From JADGGM01 sp027307005 (GTDB taxonomy: Bacteria > Gemmatimonadota > Gemmatimonadetes > Gemmatimonadales > Gemmatimonadaceae), in the NCBI GenBank assembly GCA_035455745.1, contig DATIEP010000032.1, positions 15,787-79,786 of the forward strand: DNA of 64,000 bases, read 5' to 3'. The translations under genes were made by a program, and so were the position numbers. Numbering within the stretch: the first letter of the stretch is position 1; every line of letters starts with the position of its first letter. Under the pieces are notes generated by a model. It searched no databases, was not told the DNA's origin, and was given only the letters and a program-made list of their open reading frames with translations. Shown here in pieces: positions 41,034 to 50,584 of this stretch.

Positions 41034-43508
41034 ATGTCCGATCTCGTGTTCGCGCTTCGCTCCCTCCGCCGGACGCCGGGATTCGCCGCCGCCGCCATCC
41101 TCTGCCTGGCGTTAGGCATCGGCGCCACCAGCACCGTCTTCGGCATCGTCGACTCGCTGTTCTTCCGGCCGCCGGCCGGCGTCGGCGACCCGTCCGGCAT
41201 CGTCCGGCCGTACATCGACGAACGCGCCAAGTACACGATGCTCAACAACTCCCCGGCCGTCTCGTACCTCACCTATCAGGCGTGGCGCGACGGCGCGAAA
41301 TCGCTGTCCGGCGTCGCCGCGTTTTCCTCGTTAGGCCTGAGCGCCGGCCTCGGCAGCGCGGCGCGGCACGTGGACGGCTACCTCGTGTCCGGGAACTTCT
41401 TCTCGGTCCTCCGCGTCCAGCCGGCGCTCGGCCGCCTCTTCGCGGCCGAAGATGACGCCGGTCCCGGCAGCCCCCCGACCGCCGTCATCAGCCATGCGTA
41501 CTGGCAGCGGGCGTACGGCGGCGATCCACAGGTGATCGGCAAACAGATCGTGCTCGACGGGCACCAGTACACGATCGTTGGCGTCGCGCCCACCGACTTC
41601 CATGGCGTGGATGCCGACAACGCAGACGTATGGATCACGGTCTCGCACTCGTCGCTGGTCGGGTATCCGAGCATGTACCTGACGTCGAACAACGCGTTCT
41701 GGCTGTCGATCGTCGCTCGGCTCGAGCCAGGCGTGAGCCGCGAAGCAGCCCGTGCGGAGATGGAATCGATCTACCGGCACGCCGGCCTCGCCGGCGCCGG
41801 CAGGCAATCCGCTCCGTCGTATCTTCGCCTGACCCTCGGACCGATTCTCGCGGCCCGCGGCCCGAGCACCTCCGACAGCGCACGCATTGCGCGCTGGCTG
41901 GCGCTCGCGGCCGGGCTCGTGCTCGCCATCGCCTGCGCCAACACCGCGAACCTCCTCCTGGCCCGCGCTACCGTTAGGCGCAAGGAAATCGCGGTGCGGC
42001 TGTCCCTCGGCGCCACCGGCGCGCGCTTGACCCGCCAACTGCTCGTCGAGAGCATCGCCCTCGCCCTGTTAGGCGCAGGCGCCGGGCTGGTGCTCGCGTT
42101 CTGGGGCTCGGACCTCGTGCCCGCCGTCGGACTCCCGCCGCTCAGCTTCTTCGCCCAGGGACGCGTGCTGGTGTTCACCTCCGCCGCGGCCATCGGCTGC
42201 GGCCTGGTGTTCGGCCTCGTGCCCGCGTGGGCGGCCACCCGCGCCGACGTGGCCGGCGCGCTCAAGGAAGGCGCGCGCGAAGGCATCGACCGGCGCTCCC
42301 GCCTCCGTACCAGCCTCATGATCGTGCAGATCGCGCTGGCCGTGGTCCTCCTCACCGGCGCCGGCATGTTCGTGCACAGCCTCCGAAACATCGAATCCGT
42401 CGACCTCGGCATGGACGCGCAGCATCTGCTCGCCGTGTCGGTCGACCTCTCCGTGGTCGGGTACACGGACAGCGCCAGCGCGCGGTTCGATGAGCTCGCG
42501 CGCCAACGACTCGAGACGTTACCCGGCATCCGAAGCGCATCGATGACCACCACGGTGCCCGTGACCGGCGTGCTCATGGTCAATGATTTTCGGGTGCCTG
42601 ATGCCGCCACACCGACGCATTCGATGTCCGACGCGACCGATCTCATGAATGCGATGACCGGACCCGACGCCGCCCTGAGTTGGAACGGAGGCCCGCACTA
42701 CTTCGCGACGATCGGAACGCCGCTCATCGCCGGTCGCGATTTCACCGTCGCCGACATGGAGTCGAACGCCCACGTCGTGATCGTGAATCAGGCGTTCGCC
42801 AAGCGGATGTGGCCCGGCAAGACCGCGTTAGGCCACTGCGTCGACATGCAGGATGAGGCCGGCAACTGGGTGTGCTACAGCGTCGTCGGCGTCGCCGCCA
42901 ACGCCAAGTACTCCAGCATCGTCGAGACGCGGCGCCAGTCGTTCTGGACGCCCGTCACGGCGCGCAATGGATCGATGGACATTCTCGTGCGCACGTCCGG
43001 CGACCCGGCGGCAGCCGTCACGAACATCCGACGCGCACTGTCGGCGCTCGCGCCGGGCCTGCCCTACATCGAGGTCAGGTCGTACACCGAGATCCTGCGC
43101 CCGCAGCTGCAACCCCGGCTCCTCGGCGCGTCCATGTTCAGCGTGTTCGGATTGCTCGCTCTCGTCCTTGCGGCGATCGGGCTCTACGCCCTCATGTCCT
43201 ATCTGGTGGGCCAGCGCACGCGCGAGCTCGGCGTCCGCATGGCCCTGGGCGCCCAGCGGCGCAGCGTGCTCGCCATGGTGCTCCGCCGCGCACTCGTCCT
43301 CACGTTAGGCGGGCTCGCCATCGGGCTCGTCGGCGCGCTCGCGTCCGCCCGTCTCATCACGCATCTGCTCTATCAGGTGGGCGCCGCTGATCCATCCAGC
43401 ATCGTGGCCGTCGTCCTCGTCCTCGTTGGCACGGCGATCGTTGCGGCCTGGCTGCCGGCGTATCGCGCCTCTCGCGTCGACCCCATGGTGGCGCTGCGAG
43501 CCGAATGA
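41034..43508 (+). CDS. MacB-like ABC permease (FtsX and MacB_PCD domains, ADOP family)
   Basis: 824 residues from an ATG with GGAG nine bases upstream. The opening LVFALRSLRRTPGFAAAAIL then LALGIGATSTVFGIVDSLFF is the ADOP-type permease start. A large periplasmic domain is followed by FtsX segments near residue 290 (ARWLALAAGLVLAIACANTA, LLLARATVRRKEIAVRLSLG), a second periplasmic domain, and the last FtsX unit (MFSVFGLLALVLAAIGLYAL, QRTRELGVRMALGAQRRSVL). It works with an ATPase dimer for export or membrane-protein handling. Six GTTAGGC words lie in it, more than in any other gene. Confidence 0.92.
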   Translation: MSDLVFALRSLRRTPGFAAAAILCLALGIGATSTVFGIVDSLFFRPPAGVGDPSGIVRPYIDERAKYTMLNNSPAVSYLTYQAWRDGAKSLSGVAAFSSLGLSAGLGSAARHVDGYLVSGNFFSVLRVQPALGRLFAAEDDAGPGSPPTAVISHAYWQRAYGGDPQVIGKQIVLDGHQYTIVGVAPTDFHGVDADNADVWITVSHSSLVGYPSMYLTSNNAFWLSIVARLEPGVSREAARAEMESIYRHAGLAGAGRQSAPSYLRLTLGPILAARGPSTSDSARIARWLALAAGLVLAIACANTANLLLARATVRRKEIAVRLSLGATGARLTRQLLVESIALALLGAGAGLVLAFWGSDLVPAVGLPPLSFFAQGRVLVFTSAAAIGCGLVFGLVPAWAATRADVAGALKEGAREGIDRRSRLRTSLMIVQIALAVVLLTGAGMFVHSLRNIESVDLGMDAQHLLAVSVDLSVVGYTDSASARFDELARQRLETLPGIRSASMTTTVPVTGVLMVNDFRVPDAATPTHSMSDATDLMNAMTGPDAALSWNGGPHYFATIGTPLIAGRDFTVADMESNAHVVIVNQAFAKRMWPGKTALGHCVDMQDEAGNWVCYSVVGVAANAKYSSIVETRRQSFWTPVTARNGSMDILVRTSGDPAAAVTNIRRALSALAPGLPYIEVRSYTEILRPQLQPRLLGASMFSVFGLLALVLAAIGLYALMSYLVGQRTRELGVRMALGAQRRSVLAMVLRRALVLTLGGLAIGLVGALASARLITHLLYQVGAADPSSIVAVVLVLVGTAIVAAWLPAYRASRVDPMVALRAE

Positions 43509-43553
43509 CAGGTTACCATTAAAGCATCACCTTTGCGGACTCTCGAGACCCCC

Positions 43554-44306
43554 ATGGCCTCTCTCAAATCACTGTTCGGCGGCGCTCGACACGAAATCCC
43601 GGCTGCATCCGAGATGCAGCCGGACGCGCCCGCCGCGGATCTGATGCTCATCTCCACACGCAACATCGACAAGTCCTATCCCGTCGGGAACGGACAGGTG
43701 TTCGTGCTCAGGCGCGTGAGCATCGACGTCAAACCCGGCGAGTTCGTGTCCATCATGGGGCCGTCGGGCGCGGGCAAGTCCACGATCCTGAGCGTCGTCG
43801 GTATGCTCGACAGCGCGTGGACCGGCGAATTCTGGTTCTTGGGCCACCCGGTGCACACCTACACGATCAAGGAGCGCGTCGCGCTCAACAAGCAGTACAT
43901 CGGCTTCGTGTTCCAACAGTACCACCTCATCGACGACCTCACCGTCGCCGAGAACCTCGACATTCCCTTGTCGTACCGGAACATCAAGAAGAGCGAGCGC
44001 GAAGCCATGGTCGCCGACACGCTCGACCGCTTCCAGATCGTCGGCAAGAAGGACTTGTATCCGCGCCAGCTCTCGGGCGGGCAACAGCAGCTCGTCGCCG
44101 TGGCGCGAGCCGTGATCGCGAGTCCACGCCTCATTCTGGCGGACGAGCCGACCGGCAACCTGCACTCGAGCCAGGGCGCCGAGATCATGGAGCTGTTCAC
44201 GCGGCTCAACCAACAGGGCACCACGATCATCCAGGTGACGCACTCGGAGACGAACGCGGCCTACGGCAACCGCATCATCAATCTCAAGGACGGCTGGATC
44301 GTGTGA
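43554..44306 (+). CDS. Second ABC ATPase of the MacB-like operon
   Basis: 250 residues from the ATG at 43554; a TTG at 43533 is an alternative. Walker A GPSGAGKSTILSVVG, Q-loop FVFQQYHLIDDLTVAEN, signature RQLSGGQQQLVAVARAV, Walker B ILADEPTGNLHSSQG, and H-loop QVTHSE are present. The D-loop is N-L-H-S rather than N-L-D-S, and the signature is followed by L-V-A rather than R-V-A, both unlike the operon's first ATPase. Two different ATPases serving one permease suggests a heterodimeric motor, or use with a permease elsewhere. Confidence 0.9.
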   Translation: MASLKSLFGGARHEIPAASEMQPDAPAADLMLISTRNIDKSYPVGNGQVFVLRRVSIDVKPGEFVSIMGPSGAGKSTILSVVGMLDSAWTGEFWFLGHPVHTYTIKERVALNKQYIGFVFQQYHLIDDLTVAENLDIPLSYRNIKKSEREAMVADTLDRFQIVGKKDLYPRQLSGGQQQLVAVARAVIASPRLILADEPTGNLHSSQGAEIMELFTRLNQQGTTIIQVTHSETNAAYGNRIINLKDGWIV

Positions 44307-44331
44307 CCGCGCGCCTTTGCGTTAGGCACCC

Positions 44332-45711
44332 GTGAGTCCGCTCACCGCACCCGAGATTCCGGTCCGCATTCTCATCGCCGACGACCAGCCGGACGTGCTC
44401 GAGGCGCTGCGGCTGATGCTCAAAGGCGAGGGATTCCAGATCGAGACCGCGCGCTCGGTGGGCAGCGTCGCCGCGGCCGTCGAAGAACGCGATTTCGACG
44501 CCGTGATCATGGACCTCAACTACGCCCGCGACACCACGTCGGGCCGCGAGGGACTCGACCTCCTCCCGCGGCTCCGCGAACTCGACCGCACGCTGCCCAT
44601 CATCGTCATGACCGCCTGGGGCAGCGTCGACGGCGCCGTCGAGGCGATGCGCCAGGGCGCGTGGGACTACATCGAAAAACCGTGGGACAACGCGCGTCTC
44701 ATGGCGACCCTGCGCTCGCAGCTCGAGTTAGGCAAAGCCATTCGCCGCACCATGCGCCTCGAGGGCGAGAACGCGCTGCTCCGCAAGGACGGCGTGCCCA
44801 ATCTCATCGCGGCATCGCCGCGCATGCGTCCGGTGCTGCAGCTCATGGAGCGCATCGGGCCGTCCGATGCGAATGTGCTCGTCACCGGCGAGCACGGCAC
44901 CGGCAAAGAGATGGTCGCGCGCTGGCTGCATGCGGTGTCGCCGCGGTCGGGACACACCTTCGTGGCCGTCAACATGGGCGGCCTGTCCGAGGGCGTGTTC
45001 GAGAGCGAGTTGTTCGGCCACGTGAAAGGCGCGTTCACCGACGCGAAGACCGATCGCGTGGGCCGCTTCGAGCTCGCTGACCGGGGCACGCTGTTTTTGG
45101 ATGAGATCGCCAACATTTCGCTGGCCTTGCAGGCGAAGCTGCTCCGTGTCCTGCAAACCGGTGAGGTGGAGCGCGTCGGCTCGTCGCGGGCGCACGCCGT
45201 CAACGCGCGCATCGTGTCGGCGACCAACGTCGACCTCCACGCTGAAACCGGCGCCGGCCGCTTTCGCGAGGACTTGTTGTTCCGCCTGAACACGATCGAG
45301 ATCCACCTGCCGCCGGTCCGCGAGCGGCGCGAGGACATCCCCGCCCTCGCCATCCACTTCCTCAAGCGACATGCCGCGCGCTATCAGAAAGCGCTCGGCG
45401 CCTTCGACGCCGCGGCGATGCAGGCGCTGCTGGATCATTCGTGGCCCGGCAACATCCGCGAGCTCGACCATGCGATCGAGCGCGCCGTGCTCCTGGCCCA
45501 GGGTGACACGGTTCGCGCAGCCGACCTCGCGCTGCGTCCGGGCGCGCAGGGTGCGGCGTCGCGGTACGAGGAGTTGACGCTCGAGGAAGCGGAGCGCGTG
45601 CTCATCCAGAAGGCGCTCACCCGCTACGACGGAAACGTGAGCCAGGCGGCCAAAGCGCTGGGACTGAGCCGGAGCGCGCTCTATCGCCGGCTCTCCACGC
45701 ATGGCCTCTGA
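44332..45711 (+). CDS. NtrC-family response regulator with GAFTDA variant
   Basis: 459 residues from a GTG. Receiver domain (RILIADDQPDVLEALRLML, Asp in DAVIMDLNYARD), AAA+ domain with Walker A VTGEHGTGKEMVARWLH and Walker B GTLFLDEIANISL, arginine finger region FREDLLFRLNTIEIHLPPVR, and a C-terminal Fis-type helix-turn-helix (NVSQAAKALGLSRSALYRRL). The sigma-54 contact loop reads GAFTDA instead of GAFTGA, which may weaken or change sigma-54 contact. It should be phosphorylated by the histidine kinase overlapping its 3' end and control this operon. Confidence 0.92.
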   Translation: MSPLTAPEIPVRILIADDQPDVLEALRLMLKGEGFQIETARSVGSVAAAVEERDFDAVIMDLNYARDTTSGREGLDLLPRLRELDRTLPIIVMTAWGSVDGAVEAMRQGAWDYIEKPWDNARLMATLRSQLELGKAIRRTMRLEGENALLRKDGVPNLIAASPRMRPVLQLMERIGPSDANVLVTGEHGTGKEMVARWLHAVSPRSGHTFVAVNMGGLSEGVFESELFGHVKGAFTDAKTDRVGRFELADRGTLFLDEIANISLALQAKLLRVLQTGEVERVGSSRAHAVNARIVSATNVDLHAETGAGRFREDLLFRLNTIEIHLPPVRERREDIPALAIHFLKRHAARYQKALGAFDAAAMQALLDHSWPGNIRELDHAIERAVLLAQGDTVRAADLALRPGAQGAASRYEELTLEEAERVLIQKALTRYDGNVSQAAKALGLSRSALYRRLSTHGL

Positions 45712-47068
45712 TCGTCCGCCACACGCCACCAGCCTAACGACGCATTCGGGTCCGGCGCAGCCGTCGGCATTCGAGCGACGGATTCTGCTCCTCGCGCTGC
45801 TCGCCGGAACACCTGGCGGGGTCGTTGCCCTGGCACTGCTGTGGACCGGCGACTACTCGGACCGTCTGCGCTGGACGCTCACCATCATCGTCGTCGGCGC
45901 CTGGCTCGGCGTAGCGCTCGCACTGCGGGAGCGAGTGGTGCGTCCGTTGCAGACGATTTCCAACATGCTCGCCGCCCTGCGTGAGGGCGACTTCTCGATT
46001 CGCGCGCGCGGTGCGCGCGAGGACGACGCCCTTGGACTCGCGCTCCTCGAGGTCAACACCCTCGGGGAGACGCTGCGCTCGCAGCGCCTCGGTGCACTCG
46101 AGGCGACGGCGCTCCTGCGCACGGTGATGGCGGAGATCGATGTCGCCATCTTCGCGTTCGACGAGCATCGCGCGTTGCGCCTGGTGAACGGCGGCGGGGT
46201 GCGCCTGCTCGACCAGCCGGCCGAGCGTTTGCTGGGTCGCACGTCGGCTGCGTTAGGCCTGACCGAATGCCTGCGCGGCGAGGCCGAGCGCACGGTGGAC
46301 CTCGACTTCCCCGGTGGTCGCGGCAAGTGGCAGCTCCGACGCGGCAGCTTCAGGCAGGACGGGCTTCCGCACCAGCTGGTCGTGCTGTCGGACCTGAGCC
46401 GCGCGCTGCGAGAAGAAGAGCGGCAAGCGTGGCAGCGTCTCATTCGCGTGCTCGGACACGAGATCAACAACTCGCTGGCGCCGATCAAGTCGATCGCCGC
46501 GAGTTTGCGCGACCTGTTGTCGCGCCCAACGCTGCCCGGCGACTGGCGTGAAGATGTGGGCGACGGCCTGGCCGTGATCGCGGGCCGCAGCGAATCGCTC
46601 AGCCGGTTCATGGCCGCGTACGCTTTGCTCGCGCGACTGCCGAATCCGCAGCCACGGCCGGTGGAGGTGGAGCAATGGGTGCGGCGCGTCGCGCATCTGG
46701 AGACGCGGCTCCACGTGCAGATCGCGCCCGGTCCGCCGGTCACGATTCCGGCCGACGGCGATCAGTTGGACCAGCTGCTCATCAATCTCGTGCGCAACGC
46801 GGCTGACGCATCGCTCGAGACGCACGGCGGCGTGACGGTCGGGTGGACGCGCAACGGCGCGACGCTGGAGGTCTGGGTGCGCGACGACGGACTCGGCGTG
46901 TCGGACACGGCCAACTTGTTCGTGCCGTTTTTCACCACCAAGCCTAACGGATCGGGTATCGGGCTGGCGCTGAGCCGGCAGATCGCCGAAGCGCACGGCG
47001 GCGCGCTGACGCTCGAGAACCGCCGCGACGCGCGTGGGTGCGAGGCGCGTCTCAGGCTCCCGTTGTGA
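45701..47068 (+). CDS. Membrane histidine kinase (NtrY-like)
   Basis: 455 residues; the ATG lies 11 bases inside the regulator gene. Two hydrophobic segments (ILLLALLAGTPGGVVALALL, LTIIVVGAWLGVALAL) flank a very short loop, then a HAMP-like region and a PAS-like segment. The phosphoacceptor His is in LIRVLGHEINNSLAPIKSIA, followed by N-box INLVRNAADASLE, G1 VRDDGLGVSD, F-box FVPFFTTKPNGSGIGLALSR. Such NtrY-type kinases paired with Fis-type regulators often sit beside MacB-like permeases. Confidence 0.9.
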   Translation: MASDRPPHATSLTTHSGPAQPSAFERRILLLALLAGTPGGVVALALLWTGDYSDRLRWTLTIIVVGAWLGVALALRERVVRPLQTISNMLAALREGDFSIRARGAREDDALGLALLEVNTLGETLRSQRLGALEATALLRTVMAEIDVAIFAFDEHRALRLVNGGGVRLLDQPAERLLGRTSAALGLTECLRGEAERTVDLDFPGGRGKWQLRRGSFRQDGLPHQLVVLSDLSRALREEERQAWQRLIRVLGHEINNSLAPIKSIAASLRDLLSRPTLPGDWREDVGDGLAVIAGRSESLSRFMAAYALLARLPNPQPRPVEVEQWVRRVAHLETRLHVQIAPGPPVTIPADGDQLDQLLINLVRNAADASLETHGGVTVGWTRNGATLEVWVRDDGLGVSDTANLFVPFFTTKPNGSGIGLALSRQIAEAHGGALTLENRRDARGCEARLRLPL

Positions 47069-47862
47069 CCGCGACTGCTGCCGTGCTGCTCGACGCCGAG
47101 GCGCACCCGGTGATTGCGCATCGCGGTGCGTCGGCGTTCGCCCCCGAGAACACGTTGGTCGGGTTCGAGCGCGCGGCCGCGTTCGGCGCCGAAGCGTTCG
47201 AGCTCGACGTGCACGTGACCGCCGACGATCAGCCGGTCGTCATCCACGACCCGACGCTCGACCGCACCACCGACCGCCGCGGCGTGGTGAGACTGATGCC
47301 GTACGCGGCGTTTCGCGACGCCGATGCCGGCGCTCGATTCACCACCGACCGCGGCGCGACGTTTCCGTTTCAGGGGCTCGGCGTACGCGTGCCGCTCTTG
47401 GCCGAAGTGTTAGGCATGTTCGCGGAGACGCCGTTCATCGTCGAGATCAAGGCGGTCGCGGCAGCCCAGGCGGTGAAGCGCGTGATCACCGAGTCGGGCG
47501 CGATGTCGCGGTGTGTGGTGGCGTCGTTCGACGAGCGCGCGCTGGCGCCGTTCGATGCGCCGCCGTGGATTCGCAGCGCGTCGCGGGCCGAGACGCTGTC
47601 GCTCTTGAGTCGCGCGTTGGTGGGACGGGCCGCGCGTCCGTCGCGGTATCGCGCGCTGGCGATTCCGACGCGATTCAATGGCATCCCGATTCCGATGCGG
47701 ATGCTGGCGGGGGCCGCGCGCCGCATTGGCTGTCCGACGCACGTGTGGGTGATCGACAGTCCCGAGGTTGCGATGTCGTTGTGGAAGCAGGGCGTGGCGG
47801 GGGTGATCACGAACCGGCCGGGCGCCATGCTCGCCGCCCGCGACGCGGGCGCTGCGGAGTGA
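47065..47862 (+). CDS. Glycerophosphodiester phosphodiesterase
   Basis: 265 residues from a GTG overlapping the kinase stop as GTGA. PVIAHRGASAFAPENTLVGF holds the catalytic His-Arg, FELDVHVTADDQPVVIHD the metal Glu/Asp and second His, DPTLDRTTDR the following conserved strand. VIDSPEVAMSLWKQGVAGVI and TNRPGAM close the barrel. There is no signal peptide, so it is probably the cytosolic (UgpQ-like) type, splitting glycerophosphodiesters into an alcohol and glycerol-3-phosphate. It ends the plus-strand operon before a strong hairpin. Confidence 0.92.
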   Translation: MTATAAVLLDAEAHPVIAHRGASAFAPENTLVGFERAAAFGAEAFELDVHVTADDQPVVIHDPTLDRTTDRRGVVRLMPYAAFRDADAGARFTTDRGATFPFQGLGVRVPLLAEVLGMFAETPFIVEIKAVAAAQAVKRVITESGAMSRCVVASFDERALAPFDAPPWIRSASRAETLSLLSRALVGRAARPSRYRALAIPTRFNGIPIPMRMLAGAARRIGCPTHVWVIDSPEVAMSLWKQGVAGVITNRPGAMLAARDAGAAE

Positions 47863-47931
47863 ACCCCGGGGGCCTAACGGAAAAGGGCGACGGCTGTTGC
47901 CGTCGCCCTCTTTCGTTAGGCCCCGGGGTTA
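47863..47931. terminator. Long bidirectional hairpin terminator containing two GTTAGGC words
   Basis: An almost perfect stem of about 32 bp runs from ACCCCGGGGGCCTAACGG (47863 on) through GGGCGACGGC, turns on a four-base TGTT loop (47895-47898) and returns through GCCGTCGCCC and CGTTAGGCCCCGGGGT. A-rich and T-rich pairs (AAAAG/CTCTTT) interrupt the stem. It lies exactly between the convergent glycerophosphodiesterase and DUF4384 genes, so it can stop transcription both ways. Confidence 0.8.
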
Positions 47932-49563
47932 CCCGTGGTGGCGTCCACCACCGCCACCGCCACCGCCACCGCCGCCGTGCCAACCGCCACCGCCGCCGCC
48001 GCGGGGCGCCGACATCCGTGGCGCAGACATCCGCGGCGCAGACATTCTCGGCGCGGACATTCTCGGCGCCGACTCACGCGGCGCCGACATGCGCGGCTCG
48101 GCCATTCGTGGCGCCGCCATCCGCGGCATCGAGCGCGTGCCCTCGAAACGCGGCGATTCCATGCGGGGCGCTTGCATCCGCGGCGGTTCCGCGCGCGGCG
48201 ACTCCATCCGCGGCGCCGGAACGCGCTCCGCCGGCTCCACCCGCGTACCACGCTGGAATCCCGAACGCTCCGGCGTTGCTTCGAACGGACGGCCACGCGG
48301 CGCATTCACCCGCGTCGGAGGCTCCATGACACGGCCACGCGGCGCATTCACCCGCGTCGGAGGCTCCACGACACGCCCGCGCGGCTGTGACGTACCACGG
48401 AACGGCTCTGCGACCCGGCCACGCGGCTGGGCGGTCCCACGGAACGGCTCCGTCGGGCGCATCGTCGGCTCGAACCGCGGCCGACCCGGAATCGCGCGCG
48501 AACCCGTGAAGCTCGGACGACGACCCGGTCCGAACACCGTCGGTCCATCCATGCGCGACCCGCCGTTAGGCATGCGCAGCGACGTCGGCACACGGCGGCC
48601 GCCCACCACATCCGCCGGACGCAAGGCGCCCCGGCTCAGCGCATGCACGCCGCCAAACGACATGCCGGCGAACCGCGCGCCAGGCGACCTCGCGAAGCCG
48701 GTCGCGCCGAAACCCGTGCGCGGACGGTACTGAATGCCCACTACCGTCCTGCCACCCGGGTAACCGCCCTTGAACCGGAACGGCGTGAACGGACGACCGA
48801 AGCCGCCGCAATCGAAGCACGCGAAGAACGGATGGCGGAAGAACGGCCGCGGGAAGAACACCGAGCGCGGGAACGGCGTGAAGAACGGCCGGAAGAAAAA
48901 CGGATCTCCGAAGCCGATCGTGATGAAGCCGCCGTAGAACGGCCCGTAGCCGTAGAAATACGGATCGTACCACGGATCATAGAACGGATCGTATCCATAA
49001 TCCGGGTACATGTAATAGTTAGGCTGCGCGTACGCCACGATCTGCTGTGTGCTGTACGACGCCAGGTCATAGTCGAAGTGTGCCGTCGCCATGCGGCCGA
49101 CGAGGTTCGTTAGGCCCGTCTCCGGATCGGAGGCCATCGCGCTGTCGCCGATCACCGTGTAGTCCCAATGGCCGTCGCGCTCGAAGTCGTCGAACTGGAA
49201 CGCCTGCGTCGACCACGCGGCGTACACCATCCCGTTGCCCGAATCGTTCGCCGACACGGTGAACGCGCTCCCGCCGTCCCGACCCACGATCTCGTAGCTC
49301 TTGCCGCCGTGCACCATATCGTCGTCGGTCGGATCGATCGGGAACAGCACTTGAACCTGTCCGCCCGGCGAAACGTGGAAGACCACCAGGTAACCATCGT
49401 CACGCACGTCGACTTGTACGTTTGCCTGATCGCCTCGCTGGTACACGCTGCGATCGAGCGACACACGCACCGACGGCGTGGGGTCGGCAGCGTTGGCGCG
49501 CGCCGGCGCTCCGCCCGTCGCGGCGCCAGCAAGCATCAAAGGAACCAGTAAACCGGAGAGCAT
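47929..49563 (-). CDS. Secreted DUF4384-domain protein with low-complexity Pro/Arg/Gly tail
   Basis: 544 residues. A signal peptide (LLVPLMLAGAATGGAPARANA) is followed by a DUF4384-like domain (VRVSLDRSVYQRGDQANVQV, YLVVFHVSPGGQVQVLFP, DDMVHGGKSYEIVGRDGGSA) to about residue 150. Next is a Tyr/Phe/Pro/Asp-rich stretch (PNYYMYPDYGYDPFYDPWYD) and a Phe/Pro block with two Cys. The last 200 residues are repeats: EPPTRVNAPRGR twice, PFRGT-QPRGRV twice, and RMSAP in series, ending in poly-Gly and HHG. It is likely a surface or periplasmic matrix protein; the function is unknown. Confidence 0.75.
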   Translation of the reverse strand: MLSGLLVPLMLAGAATGGAPARANAADPTPSVRVSLDRSVYQRGDQANVQVDVRDDGYLVVFHVSPGGQVQVLFPIDPTDDDMVHGGKSYEIVGRDGGSAFTVSANDSGNGMVYAAWSTQAFQFDDFERDGHWDYTVIGDSAMASDPETGLTNLVGRMATAHFDYDLASYSTQQIVAYAQPNYYMYPDYGYDPFYDPWYDPYFYGYGPFYGGFITIGFGDPFFFRPFFTPFPRSVFFPRPFFRHPFFACFDCGGFGRPFTPFRFKGGYPGGRTVVGIQYRPRTGFGATGFARSPGARFAGMSFGGVHALSRGALRPADVVGGRRVPTSLRMPNGGSRMDGPTVFGPGRRPSFTGSRAIPGRPRFEPTMRPTEPFRGTAQPRGRVAEPFRGTSQPRGRVVEPPTRVNAPRGRVMEPPTRVNAPRGRPFEATPERSGFQRGTRVEPAERVPAPRMESPRAEPPRMQAPRMESPRFEGTRSMPRMAAPRMAEPRMSAPRESAPRMSAPRMSAPRMSAPRMSAPRGGGGGGWHGGGGGGGGGGGRHHG

Positions 49564-49969
49564 GTCCCCTCCCTAAACTCGAGTTCGCCGACCGGCCTTG
49601 GCCGGCGGAACCACGGGCGCCAGAGACACCACGCCCCACCCGCACTATGGCGACTGTCGTGCCGCAACGCAAGTCGTTGTCGCACAACGTCTTTTCAGCA
49701 GCAGCGACCACCGATTCGTCCGTCCAGCTGGACAGTGCCCGTGATCGATTGGGGACACCGCTCCAACCAGCCTCGGCCGATCATTCTCAACACATTGATC
49801 TGGATACAGTTCCGCAAAGTTTCGCACTCCGCCGTTGAGACGCCTCTTGCGCCGGCTTCCTGGAAGCAGAATCATCACGCGTTCCCGCGGCAGTCCAGCC
49901 CGGCGCGCGCACTGGCGCGATCATGCGCCGGATCAGTCATCCCAGCACAGTCCGACGAGGGATACTCAC
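49564..49969. other. Intergenic, 406 bases, divergent promoters
   Basis: The stretch separates the minus-strand DUF4384 gene and the plus-strand Yip1 gene, so it should hold two promoters. Open frames here are short and have no recognisable motifs. I see no RNA gene. It is lower in GC than its surroundings around 49660-49800 and has no GTTAGGC word. Confidence 0.5.
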
Positions 49970-50563
49970 ATGGGCCTGATCAACAGGGCGAAAAACCTGA
50001 TCATGCAGCCGAGGCAGGAATGGTCGGTGATCGACACCGAACCAGCCACCGTGGGCGGCCTGTACACGGGATACGTCATACCGCTGTCGCTGGCGCGTAT
50101 CATCGCGTTTGTCATCGGCGCCGCACTCTTCGGCGGAAGCGTCGCCTTCGTCGCTAGAGTCGGCTACCCGATAGGCTGGCTGATCCGCTTTGCGTGCGGC
50201 ACCTTCATCACCGACCTGGTCGCCGTCTACGTGTTCGCGTTGATCATCGACGCCCTGGCGCCGACGTTCGGCGGCACGAAGGGCAGCATGCAGGCGTTGA
50301 AGGTCTCCGCGTATTCACTCACCGCGGTATGGGTGTTCGGGATTCTCGCGATCATACCGGTCATCGGCTGGATCGGCGGGCTGATCGGCTTGATCTATTC
50401 GATCTATCTGCTCTACCTGGGACTACCCATTCTGATGAAGACGCCAGCCGACAAAGCAGCGGGATACACGGTCGTCGCGATCATCGCCGGCATCGTGTTG
50501 TTCCTGGTGATTGGCTGGGTGCTCGCGATGTTCGGGCTCGGCGGCATCGCCGCGATGCGCTGA
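49970..50563 (+). CDS. Yip1-domain integral membrane protein
   Basis: 197 residues from the ATG at 49970. The start MGLINRAKNLIMQPRQEWSV is the usual opening of bacterial Yip1-family proteins, followed by five hydrophobic segments, with the loop SYKALKV-like block seen as KGSMQALKVSAYSLTAVWV and the terminal helices VIGWIGGLIGLIYSIYLLYL and VAIIAGIVLFLVIGWVLAMF. The family's bacterial role is not known. It ends before a strong hairpin. Confidence 0.82.
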   Translation: MGLINRAKNLIMQPRQEWSVIDTEPATVGGLYTGYVIPLSLARIIAFVIGAALFGGSVAFVARVGYPIGWLIRFACGTFITDLVAVYVFALIIDALAPTFGGTKGSMQALKVSAYSLTAVWVFGILAIIPVIGWIGGLIGLIYSIYLLYLGLPILMKTPADKAAGYTVVAIIAGIVLFLVIGWVLAMFGLGGIAAMR

Positions 50564-50584
50564 TCCGGACGTTCTGTTAGGCAC

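Noticed and set aside
47950..48400. A CRISPR-like or minisatellite array.
   Set aside because: The repeats are in frame and encode the RMSAP/NAPRG tail of the DUF4384 protein; they have no unique spacers.
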